From contig NZ_JASSUA010000001.1 in the NCBI RefSeq assembly GCF_030227115.1, positions 2,480,001 through 2,544,000 of the forward strand: 64,000 bases of DNA, given 5' to 3'. The first letter of the stretch is position 1. The number at the start of each line of letters is the position of its first letter. The notes beneath the pieces were generated by a model. It worked only from the letters and a program-made list of their open reading frames with translations. It ran no database searches and was not told where the DNA came from. Made by a program: the position numbers and the translations under genes. This document shows positions 18,046-27,856 of the stretch, piece by piece. The DNA is from Marinobacter sp. SS13-12 (GTDB lineage: Bacteria; Pseudomonadota; Gammaproteobacteria; Pseudomonadales; Oleiphilaceae).

Positions 18046-21000
18046 ATGGCCAGGGCTGCCCCTGACCATTCAAAGGGGCAGCAGGGAGCGATAGCCATCA
18101 ACATCTTCAGATTTTCGGCCCGCACAGGAAGTGGGCTGCGCCATGACCGGGATACCGAGTTGTTGCGCGCGGAGCTGTTCAGCATTGAGCAACTGAAGCG
18201 CCATGCGGTCACCCTGGCAGGACAGCATCAAATCGATCCAGGCCTGGGGGCGGACAGATTGCTGCCGCGTCTGGCGGACAATGCCCGCGTTTTGCTGGAG
18301 GCCTACGACGTCGTCACAGCGGCGGTTACGGCAGGGCAACGGATCGTGCCAACCGAAGCCTGGCTGCTTGACAACTTCTATCTGATCGAACAGCAGATGG
18401 GCCTGGCGCGGCGCCATCTTCCGCGTGGGTACAGCCGGCAGCTGCCGCGCCTGGCCGATGGCCAATCGGCCGGTTTTCCCCGCATTTACGACCTGGCGCT
18501 GGAGCTGATCTCCCACATGGATGGTCGGGTCGACAGCGACAATGTCACCCAGTTCGTCGCCGCCTACCAGACCGCACAATACCTGCAACTGGGCGAGCTG
18601 TGGGCCTTCCCCATCATGCTGAAGCTGGCGCTGCTGGAAAACCTGCGACGCGTCGGCGTAAGCATCGCGCAGCGGCGCGAAGAGCGCGACGCCGCCATCA
18701 GGTGGGCGGACCGCATGCTTGACGCGGCGGAAAGTGAACCCAAGCAGTTGATCCAGTTGCTGGCCGAGTTTGCCCATGCCGACGTACCACTGACCGCGTC
18801 GTTTGTGGAAGAGTTTTACGACCGGCTCCAGGCGCAGGGGCCCGCCATGGCCTTCGTGCAAACCTGGGTCGAACAGAAATTGCTCGAGCAGGGTACCACC
18901 GCAACAAAATTGTCGGAGGCGGCCGGGCGGACCGCCGCGGCCAACCAGATATCCATCGCCAACAGCATTGGCAGCCTTCGCTTCATAGGCGCCATGGACT
19001 GGAAGCATTACGTCGAGTCGCTCAGTGTCGTTGAAAAGACCCTGTGCGAAGACCCGTCAGGCATGCACGCCCGCCAGGATTTCGCCACCCGCGACCGCTA
19101 CCGGCATGTTATCGAAGACGTGGCGCGGGGCAGCGGTGGTGACGAAGCGGCGGTAGCACGGGAAGCCATTGTTCTCGCGCAGACGGCTGCCGCGCAACGA
19201 GGCGGGCAAGACCGCAGCGCGCATGTCGGCTACTATCTGATCGATCGGGGACGCCCGCCTCTGGAGCGTGCTGTCGGCTGCTGCCCGTCGTTCACAACCC
19301 GCGTGAAAAGGGCGAGCCGGCCTGTCCGCCTGCCACTCTACCTCGGCCTTATCCTGGTTCTGACGCTGCTCACGACGGCAGGCGTGCTTTATACGCTTGA
19401 TGGGCTCGCACCCACTGACTGGCGCTACTGGTTCATTGCAATCACTGCCATGATCAGCGCCTCTGCACTGGCGGTCGCGCTGGTAAACCTCGCGGTCACG
19501 CTGTTGTTGCCACCGCGTGTATTGCCACGAATGGATTTTTCACAGGGTATTCCCGACGTTCACCGCACCCTGGTGGTGGTTCCCACGTTACTGGGCAGTC
19601 GGCGGGAGGTCGATCATTTGATCGAAGCCCTGGAGATACGCTATCTCGGCAATCGCGACCCGAATCTGTACTTCGCCCTGCTGACAGATTTCCCCGATGC
19701 GCCCGAGCAAACCCTGCCGCAAGACGCGGCTTTGATCGCGTACACGCGCGCAGCGGTCGAAGCACTTAACGAAACCTACCGCGATGACCGTCCCTGCATT
19801 TTCTATCTTTTTCACCGGCCGCGAGTGTGGAACCCGTTCGAGCGGGTGTGGATGGGCTACGAGCGCAAGCGCGGCAAGCTCGAGCAGTTCAACGCCCGGC
19901 TCCGGGGCGGGGCGGACACCGCTTTCTCGGACATCGTCGGCGATCAGTCCATCCTTGCCTCGATCCAGTACGTCATCACCCTGGACACCGATACGCAATT
20001 GCCCCGCGACGCAGCGCACACTCTGGTCGGCAACCTGGCGCATCCACTCAACCGGCCGATTTACGACGACGCCAGCGAGCGTATTGTAGAAGGTTATGCG
20101 ATCTTGCAACCGCGCGCCTCGATCAGCCTGACCAGCGCTGGCCAGTCTCGATTTTCCAGACTTTTCGGGGGTGACTCGGGCATCGACCCCTACACGCGCG
20201 AAGTGTCGGATGTCTACCAGGATCTGTTCGGGGAAGGCTCGTTCATCGGAAAGGGCATCTACGATGTCGATGCGTTTCGTCAGGCCGTTGATGGACGCTT
20301 TCCGGAGAATCTCATCCTCAGTCACGATCTGCTGGAAAGCGGCTACGCGCGTTCGGGTCTGGTGACCGATGTCGACCTCATTGAGGAGCAACCGGCCAGT
20401 ATTGCCACCGAGTCCAGCCGGCGCCACCGATGGATTCGCGGCGATTGGCAGCTTGCTGGTTGGCTGCTGCCACGCGTGCCGGGACCACCTGACGTCATTG
20501 GCGCGAGATCATCGCGGCAGGCGAATCCGCTGTCAGCGCTGTCGCTGTGGAAGATTTTCGACAACCTGCGACGTAGCCTGGTGGCGCCGGCGCTCCTTGC
20601 TCTTCTGGTAGGGGGGTGGCTTGTTGGTCCGGGCCCCGTGTGGGTGTGGACGGTGCTGGTTGTGGCGGTGGTGTTCCTTCCGCCCACGCTGTCCACCCTG
20701 ATCGAGCTGATCCGCAAGCCCGAAGAATCTGAATGGTTGCTGCACCTGAGCCTGACCGGAAAATCCGCCGGCCGTCCAATCGCGCTTGCCCTCCTGACCC
20801 TGGTCTTCTTGCCCTATGACACACGAATTGTCCTGGGAGCGATCTGGCGCTCGGGCGCGCGCATGCCGTTCACGCGCCGTGGCCTGTTGATATGGCAGTT
20901 GCCCGGCTACGCACGCCGCAATGCCTGCAGGTCGCTGACTGACTTTATCCGGGAAATGTGGGTCGCACCGGTTATCGCACTGGGGGTGGGCGTGGCCCTG

Positions 21001-24000
21001 GTTCTGGCGGGGAGCACATTGGCGGCGGGGCTGGTCGCAGGCCCCATCCTGCTGCTGTGGCTGGTGTCGCCCGTCGTCGGCTGGTGGATCAGCCGGCCGC
21101 TGGTCGCCGCCAGTCCGGGCTTAAGCATGGAGCAACAAGTCTTTCTGCGCGCTGCGGCCCGTCGCACCTGGCGCTATTTTGCGGATTTCGTCGGCCCGGA
21201 CGACAACTGGCTGCCGCCTGACAATTTCCAGGTCTATCCTGCGCCGACCATCGCGTCGCGAACCTCACCCACCAACATCGGCATGTCGCTGCTGGCCGAC
21301 CTGGCAGCGGTCGATTTCGGTTATCTCACGGTGGGGGAGTGTCTGCACCGTATCGACAATACGCTCAGCACAATGGAAAAGCTGGAACGCTACCGTGGCC
21401 ATTTCTACAACTGGTACGACACCCGAACGCTGCAGCCGCTTCACCCACGATACGTCTCTTCAGTAGACAGCGGCAACCTGGCCGGCAGCCTTCTTACCCT
21501 GCAGGCAGGGCTGGCCGAGCTGAAAGACCAGCCGGTGCTGTCGCTCAGCGCGCTGCAGGGCTTGCAGGACACCCTGCAGGTGTTGGCCGAACAGCTGCCT
21601 GCCTCACCGGCCCCCGAACTGGCGGAACACATCGGCGCGCTGCAAGACACCCTGCGCGACCTCACACGTGAGGGACAGCCGCTGACGCTGGCTGCCGCCG
21701 TCAGCGCGCTGGACCAGATTCTTCGCACCGACAAAGCGCTGTTTTCCTGGTTGCCGGCGGATGTCGACATTGATGGCGAACTGGTTTACTGGGCGCGGGC
21801 GTTCGACCAGCAATTCCGTTCGCTTCGCGATGAACTCGGAAGTCTGGTGCCCAAGTCGTGGCAGGGCAGTGCGCTTCCGACCCGGATGGAGCTGGTCGCT
21901 ACAGATAGCCGCACCGGTGGCGCCGGCGCTAAGGCACAACTCGATCTCATCGATGACCTGATGAATCGTTGCCAGGATCTGGCAGTCATGGATTTCGAAT
22001 TTCTCTACGATGCCGAACGCGGTCTCCTGACCATCGGCTACGACGTCAGTGAACGCCGTCGCGATCCTGCCTGCTACGACCTTCTGGCTTCGGAAGCTCG
22101 CCTGGCCAGCTTCCTGCTTATCGCTCAGGGACAGGTGCCGCAGAAGCACTGGTTCACGCTCGGCCGTCTGCTGACCAGTCACGGTGGTGACGTCAGCCTG
22201 ATTTCGTGGAGCGGCTCGATGTTCGAATACCTGATGCCTCAGCTGATAATGCCCAGCTACGCCAGTACCCTGCTGGAGCAGACCTGCAAGGCTGCCGTGT
22301 CGCGCCAGATCGAATACGGCCGCCAACGCGCGGTGCCCTGGGGTATTTCCGAGTCCTGCTATAATGCCACCGACTTCGATCAGGTATACCAGTACCGGGC
22401 CTTCGGGGTGCCTGGCCTCGGCCTCAAGCGTGGGCTGGGCGACGACATTGTGATCGCACCTTACGCCAGCGCGCTGGCACTGACGGTGATGCCGCGGGAA
22501 GCCTGCCGCAATCTGCAGGCGCTGGCTGATCTGGATTTCCTCGCCGCCTACGGCTTCTACGAGGCGATCGACTACACGCCCACCCGTGTCCCCCGGGGCA
22601 AGCCGCACGCCATCGTGCAGACTTTCATGGCCCACCACCAGGGCATGAGTTTACTGGCCTTTGCCCATGTCTTGCTCAACCAGCCAATGCAGCGCCGCTT
22701 CATGTCAGACCCGCTCGCGCGGGCAACCGAATTGCTGCTGCAGGAACGGGTGCCGAAGCGAGGCGACACCCTGCATCCGCACGCGGCCGAAGCCAGCGCA
22801 GCGGCCCGCCCGCCCAGCGCAGAAGCCGGCGCAACCATGCGCGTGTTCACCGACACCGCAACCCGGCTCCCCGAAGTTCACCTGCTGTCGAACGGCCGTT
22901 ATCACGTGATGGCGACCCATGCGGGCGGCAGCACCAGCCGCTGGGGTGACCTCGCGGTTACCCGCTGGCGCGAGGACGCCACTTCCGACAACTGGGGCAC
23001 ATTTATCTACCTGCGTGACCGCGACAGCGGAACATACTGGTCGACGGCTCATCAGCCGACCCTGCGCCCGGCTGATCACTACGAAGCGATCTTTGTGCAG
23101 GGCCGCGCGGAATACCGGCGGCGTGACCATGCGATTGAAGCGCACACCGAGCTCAGCGTGTCACCGGAAGACGATGTTGAAATCCGTCGCGTAAAGCTCA
23201 CTAACCAGTCGTCCCACACCCGCCACATTGAAGTGACAAGCTTTGCAGAAGTGGTTCTGGCGCCGCTGAGTGCAGACCTGGCCCATCGCTCGTTCAGCAA
23301 TCTGTTCGTGCAGACCGAAATCCTGCCCGGGCGGCGGGCTATTCTCTGCACCAGGCGCCCCCGTACACCAGGCGAGCAGGTGCCCTGGATGTTTCACTTG
23401 TTGGCCACTCCCGGCTCGGTCGCCGACGAGCCATCCTGTGAAACCGACCGGGCCCGTTTTCTCGGGCGGGGCCGCACGGTAGCCAATCCGATAGTGATGG
23501 ACAACGAAGACCGCGCATCAACCTTGTCGAACACACAGGGGGCGGTGCTTGACCCCTGTGTGGCAATCCGCAGCATGCTGACCCTGACGCCGGATGAATC
23601 GGCAAGGGTTCAGATCATTTCCGGTGTTGCTGACACGCGCGAGGCAGCATTGATGCTGCTAGAGAAATACTGCGACCGCCACTTCGTCGAGCGCGCGTTC
23701 GAGATGGCCTGGTTCCAGAGCCAGGAGGTGCTGCGGCATCTTAACGCGACCGAAGCAGATGCCCAGAAATTTGGCCGCCTGGCCAACTCTGTCATTTACG
23801 GCAATGCCCTGCGCCGTGCGGCGCCCGATATCATCGCCCGCAATCAGTTGGGGCAGTCAGGATTGTGGCGCTTTGCCATCTCGGGGGATCTGCCCATTGT
23901 CCTGCTGTTCATCGGCGACCTCAATCGCATCGAACTGGTCAAGCAGGTGGTGCAGGCGCACGCCTATTGGCGAATGAAGGGACTGGCCGCCGATCTGGTG

Positions 24001-26712
24001 ATCGTCAACGAAGGTTTCTCCGGCTATCGGGCGGAGCTGCAGGATCTGATCATGGGGCTGATCAACGCGGGACCCGAAGCGCAGGTAATTGATAAACCGG
24101 GCGGGATCTTCGTGCGGCGCGCCGAAGAGCTTTCCGAGGATGAACGTGTGCTGTTACAGACTGTGTCCCGCATCGTCTTCAGCGACACCGCCGAGACCCT
24201 GATCGAGCAGGTCGATCGCCGCGTATCGTCAGAACGCCCATCAGACCTGTTGAAGCCTTCGCAGCAGGCGGGCACCGAAACGGTTTATCCGCTGGAGCCG
24301 CGCGAGCTGATTTTCGGCAATGGTGTGGGCGGCTTCACCCCCGATGGACACGAATACGTCGTCACTCTCGAACCCGGACAGACCACGCCGGCGCCCTGGG
24401 CTAACGTCATTGCCAGCCCTCACATTGGCACTGTCGTCAGTGAGAGCGGCAGTGCCTACACGTGGGTGGAAAATGCGCATGAATTCCGCCTCACCCCCTG
24501 GTACAACGACCCGATCTCCGACAGCAGCGGAGAGGCATTCTACATCCGGGACGAAGAAACCGGCGCGTTCTGGTCGCCGACGCCGCTGCCCGCCAGTGGC
24601 CGCTCTGGCTACGTTTGCCGACACGGCTTCGGCTACAGCGTGTTCGAGCACTTTGAGGCCGACATCGCCTCGGAGCTCTGCACCTACGTCGCCATGGATG
24701 CGCCGGTCAAATTCGTAGTGGTCAAGATGCGCAACGAGTCGAAGCGTGTGCGCAGCCTGTCGCTCACCGGGTTCTGGGAACTGGTGCTCGGCGAGTGGCG
24801 GCATGCCAATCAGATGCACATTGTCACCGAAATCGACCTGCACACCGGCGCGCTGTTCGCCCGCAATGCCTACGGTCGCGAATGTGCCAATCGGGTGGTG
24901 TTCGCTCAGATCAGCGAGCGCGAGCGGACGGTGAGCGGCAACCGCACCGAGTTTATCGGCCGTAACGGTGCGCTGGCCAGTCCGGCGGCGATGCGCCGGA
25001 AGCGGCTGTCGGGCAGGACCGGCGCCGGCCTCGATCCGTGCGCTGCGATCCAGACCCGGATTGAACTCGACCCCGGCCAGGAATACGAAATCGTGTTGGT
25101 GTTCGGTGCGGCGGGCAACGCCGATGAGGCCCGCCATCTCGTCCAGCAATTCGGCGGCCAGGCGGGCGCGCGGCAAGCGCTGGAATCGGTATGGGAATAC
25201 TGGAACCACACCCTGGGAGCGGTCAATGTCGACACGCCGGACCCGGCGCTGAACGTGTTGGCCAATGGATGGCTGGTTTACCAGACCCTGTCGTGCAGGT
25301 TGTGGGGGCGCAGCGGTTACTATCAGTCCGGCGGTGCCTTTGGTTTCCGTGACCAGCTGCAGGACACCATGGCGTTGATCCACGCAGCACCATGGCTTGC
25401 CCGCGAGCAGCTGGTCCGGCACGCCGGGCGCCAGTTCCTCAAGGGCGATGTGCAACACTGGTGGCATCCACCGAGCGGGCAGGGCGTGCGTACCCATTTT
25501 TCCGACGACTACCTTTGGCTACCCTATGCTACCTGCCGCTATGTGCGGGCGACCGGCGATACCGGCGTGCTCGACGAGCCGATCCACTTCCTGGAAGGAC
25601 GTGAACTGTATGCGGAGGAGGAGGCTTACTACGACCAGCCGCAACGATCTCCTGAAGCGGCCAGCCTTTACGAGCACTGCGTGCGCGCGCTCAAATACGG
25701 CCTGCGCTTCGGCACCCACCATTTGCCGCTGATGGGCTGCGGCGACTGGAACGACGGCATGAATCTCGTGGGCAATGACGGCCGCGGCGAGAGTGTGTGG
25801 CTGGCCTGGTTCCTGGTCGAAAATCTTGAGTTGTTTGCCGGCCTGGCGCGCGACTGCAATGATGAAGGTTTTGCCGAGCTGTGCAGTGCCCAGGCGACAG
25901 AACTGCGCAGCAATATAGAGGCCCAGGCCTGGGATGGTGCCTGGTATCGGCGCGCTTATTTTGACGACGGTACCCCCCTGGGTTCAACCAGTAACGACGA
26001 ATGCCAGATTGATTCGATCAGCCAGAGCTGGGCGGTGATCTCGAAAAGCGGCGACGCGAAACGGGCACGTCAGGCGATGATGGCGGTGGACCAGCGCCTG
26101 GTAAGGCGTGACAAGCAGATCATCCAGCTGCTCGACCCGCCCTTTGACAAATCCGACCTGGAGCCCGGCTACATCAAGGGCTACATTCCCGGCGTGCGCG
26201 AGAACGGCGGCCAATACACCCATGCCGCAATCTGGACCACAATGGCGTTTGCCATGCTGGGTGACACCGAGCGAGCGTGGGAACTGTTCGCCATGCTCAA
26301 TCCTGTGAACCACGGCAGCACGCCTGAATCCATCGAACACTACAAGGTTGAGCCCTACGTCATGTGCGCGGACATCTACGGCGTGTCGCCACACACCGGC
26401 CGCGGAGGCTGGACCTGGTACACCGGGGCGGCGGGTTGGATGTACCGGCTGACCACCGAAACCCTGCTGGGGTTGCAGCTGGAAGCGGACTATCTCCGCA
26501 TTGCGCCCTGTGTCCCGGCCGATTGGGATGGTTACAAAATTCACTATCGCTACAGAAACACCATCTACCACATCACCGTCAGGCGGGTCGGAGAAGGATC
26601 GGGGCAGGTAACCCGCATGACGGTGGATGGTAATGTGAATCCGGATGCGCGCATTCCGCTGATTGACGACCGCAGGGAGCACTTTGTGGAGGCGGAGCTG
26701 GGCGGCGTGTGA
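18046..26712 (+). CDS. ndvB: Cyclic beta-glucan synthase, NdvB/ChvB type (GT84-GH94)
   Basis: A 2888-residue inner-membrane enzyme predicted to make cyclic beta-1,2-glucan from UDP-glucose; such periplasmic glucans serve osmotic adaptation and host interaction in rhizobia. Order: helical N-terminal region; two membrane helices (about 427-490); GT84 glycosyltransferase with DTDT (about 646) and a QxxRW-like RHRWIRGDW (about 793); further helices (about 845-1025); a glucoamylase-like domain with FMAHHQGMS (about 1527); two carbohydrate-binding modules; and a C-terminal GH94 phosphorylase-like domain with the catalytic-type GDWNDGMN at about 2566, expected to trim chain length. No strong ribosome site precedes ATG 18046. 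Codons look richer in CG-ending choices than the flanks, hinting at transfer. Confidence 0.9.
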   Translation: MARAAPDHSKGQQGAIAINIFRFSARTGSGLRHDRDTELLRAELFSIEQLKRHAVTLAGQHQIDPGLGADRLLPRLADNARVLLEAYDVVTAAVTAGQRIVPTEAWLLDNFYLIEQQMGLARRHLPRGYSRQLPRLADGQSAGFPRIYDLALELISHMDGRVDSDNVTQFVAAYQTAQYLQLGELWAFPIMLKLALLENLRRVGVSIAQRREERDAAIRWADRMLDAAESEPKQLIQLLAEFAHADVPLTASFVEEFYDRLQAQGPAMAFVQTWVEQKLLEQGTTATKLSEAAGRTAAANQISIANSIGSLRFIGAMDWKHYVESLSVVEKTLCEDPSGMHARQDFATRDRYRHVIEDVARGSGGDEAAVAREAIVLAQTAAAQRGGQDRSAHVGYYLIDRGRPPLERAVGCCPSFTTRVKRASRPVRLPLYLGLILVLTLLTTAGVLYTLDGLAPTDWRYWFIAITAMISASALAVALVNLAVTLLLPPRVLPRMDFSQGIPDVHRTLVVVPTLLGSRREVDHLIEALEIRYLGNRDPNLYFALLTDFPDAPEQTLPQDAALIAYTRAAVEALNETYRDDRPCIFYLFHRPRVWNPFERVWMGYERKRGKLEQFNARLRGGADTAFSDIVGDQSILASIQYVITLDTDTQLPRDAAHTLVGNLAHPLNRPIYDDASERIVEGYAILQPRASISLTSAGQSRFSRLFGGDSGIDPYTREVSDVYQDLFGEGSFIGKGIYDVDAFRQAVDGRFPENLILSHDLLESGYARSGLVTDVDLIEEQPASIATESSRRHRWIRGDWQLAGWLLPRVPGPPDVIGARSSRQANPLSALSLWKIFDNLRRSLVAPALLALLVGGWLVGPGPVWVWTVLVVAVVFLPPTLSTLIELIRKPEESEWLLHLSLTGKSAGRPIALALLTLVFLPYDTRIVLGAIWRSGARMPFTRRGLLIWQLPGYARRNACRSLTDFIREMWVAPVIALGVGVALVLAGSTLAAGLVAGPILLLWLVSPVVGWWISRPLVAASPGLSMEQQVFLRAAARRTWRYFADFVGPDDNWLPPDNFQVYPAPTIASRTSPTNIGMSLLADLAAVDFGYLTVGECLHRIDNTLSTMEKLERYRGHFYNWYDTRTLQPLHPRYVSSVDSGNLAGSLLTLQAGLAELKDQPVLSLSALQGLQDTLQVLAEQLPASPAPELAEHIGALQDTLRDLTREGQPLTLAAAVSALDQILRTDKALFSWLPADVDIDGELVYWARAFDQQFRSLRDELGSLVPKSWQGSALPTRMELVATDSRTGGAGAKAQLDLIDDLMNRCQDLAVMDFEFLYDAERGLLTIGYDVSERRRDPACYDLLASEARLASFLLIAQGQVPQKHWFTLGRLLTSHGGDVSLISWSGSMFEYLMPQLIMPSYASTLLEQTCKAAVSRQIEYGRQRAVPWGISESCYNATDFDQVYQYRAFGVPGLGLKRGLGDDIVIAPYASALALTVMPREACRNLQALADLDFLAAYGFYEAIDYTPTRVPRGKPHAIVQTFMAHHQGMSLLAFAHVLLNQPMQRRFMSDPLARATELLLQERVPKRGDTLHPHAAEASAAARPPSAEAGATMRVFTDTATRLPEVHLLSNGRYHVMATHAGGSTSRWGDLAVTRWREDATSDNWGTFIYLRDRDSGTYWSTAHQPTLRPADHYEAIFVQGRAEYRRRDHAIEAHTELSVSPEDDVEIRRVKLTNQSSHTRHIEVTSFAEVVLAPLSADLAHRSFSNLFVQTEILPGRRAILCTRRPRTPGEQVPWMFHLLATPGSVADEPSCETDRARFLGRGRTVANPIVMDNEDRASTLSNTQGAVLDPCVAIRSMLTLTPDESARVQIISGVADTREAALMLLEKYCDRHFVERAFEMAWFQSQEVLRHLNATEADAQKFGRLANSVIYGNALRRAAPDIIARNQLGQSGLWRFAISGDLPIVLLFIGDLNRIELVKQVVQAHAYWRMKGLAADLVIVNEGFSGYRAELQDLIMGLINAGPEAQVIDKPGGIFVRRAEELSEDERVLLQTVSRIVFSDTAETLIEQVDRRVSSERPSDLLKPSQQAGTETVYPLEPRELIFGNGVGGFTPDGHEYVVTLEPGQTTPAPWANVIASPHIGTVVSESGSAYTWVENAHEFRLTPWYNDPISDSSGEAFYIRDEETGAFWSPTPLPASGRSGYVCRHGFGYSVFEHFEADIASELCTYVAMDAPVKFVVVKMRNESKRVRSLSLTGFWELVLGEWRHANQMHIVTEIDLHTGALFARNAYGRECANRVVFAQISERERTVSGNRTEFIGRNGALASPAAMRRKRLSGRTGAGLDPCAAIQTRIELDPGQEYEIVLVFGAAGNADEARHLVQQFGGQAGARQALESVWEYWNHTLGAVNVDTPDPALNVLANGWLVYQTLSCRLWGRSGYYQSGGAFGFRDQLQDTMALIHAAPWLAREQLVRHAGRQFLKGDVQHWWHPPSGQGVRTHFSDDYLWLPYATCRYVRATGDTGVLDEPIHFLEGRELYAEEEAYYDQPQRSPEAASLYEHCVRALKYGLRFGTHHLPLMGCGDWNDGMNLVGNDGRGESVWLAWFLVENLELFAGLARDCNDEGFAELCSAQATELRSNIEAQAWDGAWYRRAYFDDGTPLGSTSNDECQIDSISQSWAVISKSGDAKRARQAMMAVDQRLVRRDKQIIQLLDPPFDKSDLEPGYIKGYIPGVRENGGQYTHAAIWTTMAFAMLGDTERAWELFAMLNPVNHGSTPESIEHYKVEPYVMCADIYGVSPHTGRGGWTWYTGAAGWMYRLTTETLLGLQLEADYLRIAPCVPADWDGYKIHYRYRNTIYHITVRRVGEGSGQVTRMTVDGNVNPDARIPLIDDRREHFVEAELGGV

Positions 26713-26755
26713 TCTGCGGCGTCAGTGCTGTTGTCCGATGCTGGGGTTGAACGGT

Positions 26756-26998
26756 TTATTCGTTCCCCTTCTCGTCGTCATTGACTTCGCCCAGCACGGT
26801 GCCTTTCTTGTCGCCATGCTTCCTGGCGTTGTCACTGGATTTTTCTGACTCGGGACGTGCCTTCCTGTCATGCTTCTCGGTATCGTCCTTCTCGGCATCG
26901 TCATTGACCTCTCCTAACACGGTTTCGGACTCGTCGTCAGGATTCCCGCTTTTGTCCCTGGTCTCGTTTGCATGACCTTCAGTCTGGTTCCTGTTCAT
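26756..26998 (-). CDS. Small acidic hydrophilic protein with duplicated TVLGEVNDD motif
   Basis: An 80-residue protein dominated by D, E, K, N and R, with no Cys, Trp or Phe and no membrane segment, so probably intrinsically disordered. The motif TVLGEVNDD occurs at residues 26-34 and again at 67-75. Over the first eight codons of the two copies the DNA differs at four positions, all synonymous. An excellent ribosome site, AGGAGAG, lies about seven bases before the ATG at 26998. I do not recognise the family. The composition recalls hydrophilin-like stress proteins, and the neighbouring osmotic-glucan gene fits that idea, but this is inference. The gene converges with ndvB. Confidence 0.7.
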   Translation of the reverse strand: MNRNQTEGHANETRDKSGNPDDESETVLGEVNDDAEKDDTEKHDRKARPESEKSSDNARKHGDKKGTVLGEVNDDEKGNE

Positions 26999-27301
26999 GA
27001 GTTGCTCTCCTGATAGCTGTTCCGTTCGGGTTCTGCCTCTTGCCCTGAACTCATAGAGATGCAGGGTAAGGTTCCCAAATTACTTGAAGCTCAAGGTCAG
27101 GTCTGTGCGTTGTCTAACTTAGCGGATTTAAGCGACCTGTGTGCGCTTCCGCACAGACTGCTGGCCGGTCAGTCAATGATTCTGAGGATGTGGGTTCGCG
27201 CCGGTTGACTGCCGTAGTATCCGTCGCGCCACAGTCCGCGCCAGGTACGTATTGGCGCACTACAGATATGCAATCTGAACAATGAAAGCAAGGAGCTTCC
27301 C
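26999..27301. other. Divergent intergenic region
   Basis: About 300 bases without a gene separate the minus-strand acidic protein from the plus-strand barrel gene and must hold both promoters. A six-base hairpin TGTGCG-CTTC-CGCACA occurs at 27140-27155. No clear -35/-10 pair was recognised on either strand. Confidence 0.35.
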
Positions 27302-27850
27302 ATGATCAGAGCCAACACTGCGGCAATCACCTTCTGTATTCTCGGTGCACTGCCCCTGGCAGTAGCCGCACAGTCCCCGGATTTCGGCCCCCAAGAGGGC
27401 GAACGGGAATTCTCGCTCTCCGGCACAGGCAGTAGCGACCGGGATTTCAACAGCAGCAACATCGGGCTAACCGGCGATCTTGGTTGGTATCTGCGGGACA
27501 ACCTGGTTGCCGGTGTCCGGCAAAGTCTCAATTACGCTGATATTGAAGGCGAAGGGGTTACGGATGATTTCTGGAACGGCTCAACCCGTGGCTACCTCAA
27601 CCATCATTTCCTTGAAGATCGTACGCGGCCCTTCGTCGGTGCCAGCCTCGGCGGAATCTACGGGGACGGTGTCAAGGACAGCGCCTTCGCCGGTCTGGAA
27701 ACGGGCGTAAAGTACTACGTTCGGTCAAAGACCTTTATCCTCGGGCGCGTTGAGTATCAGTTCCTGTTCAGCGACAGCGATGAGGTGACTGATGCGTTCC
27801 AGGATGACGGGATCTGGGCCTATACGGTGGGTCTTGGTTACCACTTCTGA
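27302..27850 (+). CDS. Small outer-membrane beta-barrel protein
   Basis: A 182-residue secreted protein. Residues 1-23 form a signal peptide ending AVAAQ. The rest is short amphipathic strands separated by turns (FSLSGTGSSDRDF, SNIGLTGDLGWYLRDNLVAG, GASLGGIYG, FILGRVEYQFLF). The protein ends with the aromatic C-terminal strand AYTVGLGYHF that BAM recognises. Size and pattern suggest an eight-stranded barrel of the OmpA/OmpX/OmpW-like class. AAGGAG precedes the start. It is convergent with the metalloprotease gene, six bases between stops. The function is unknown. Confidence 0.75.
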   Translation: MIRANTAAITFCILGALPLAVAAQSPDFGPQEGEREFSLSGTGSSDRDFNSSNIGLTGDLGWYLRDNLVAGVRQSLNYADIEGEGVTDDFWNGSTRGYLNHHFLEDRTRPFVGASLGGIYGDGVKDSAFAGLETGVKYYVRSKTFILGRVEYQFLFSDSDEVTDAFQDDGIWAYTVGLGYHF

Positions 27851-27856
27851 ACCACG

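Noticed and set aside
24241..25497. Minus-strand frame of 418 codons inside ndvB
   Set aside because: Antisense to conserved carbohydrate-binding and GH94 sequence; no similarity to any family.
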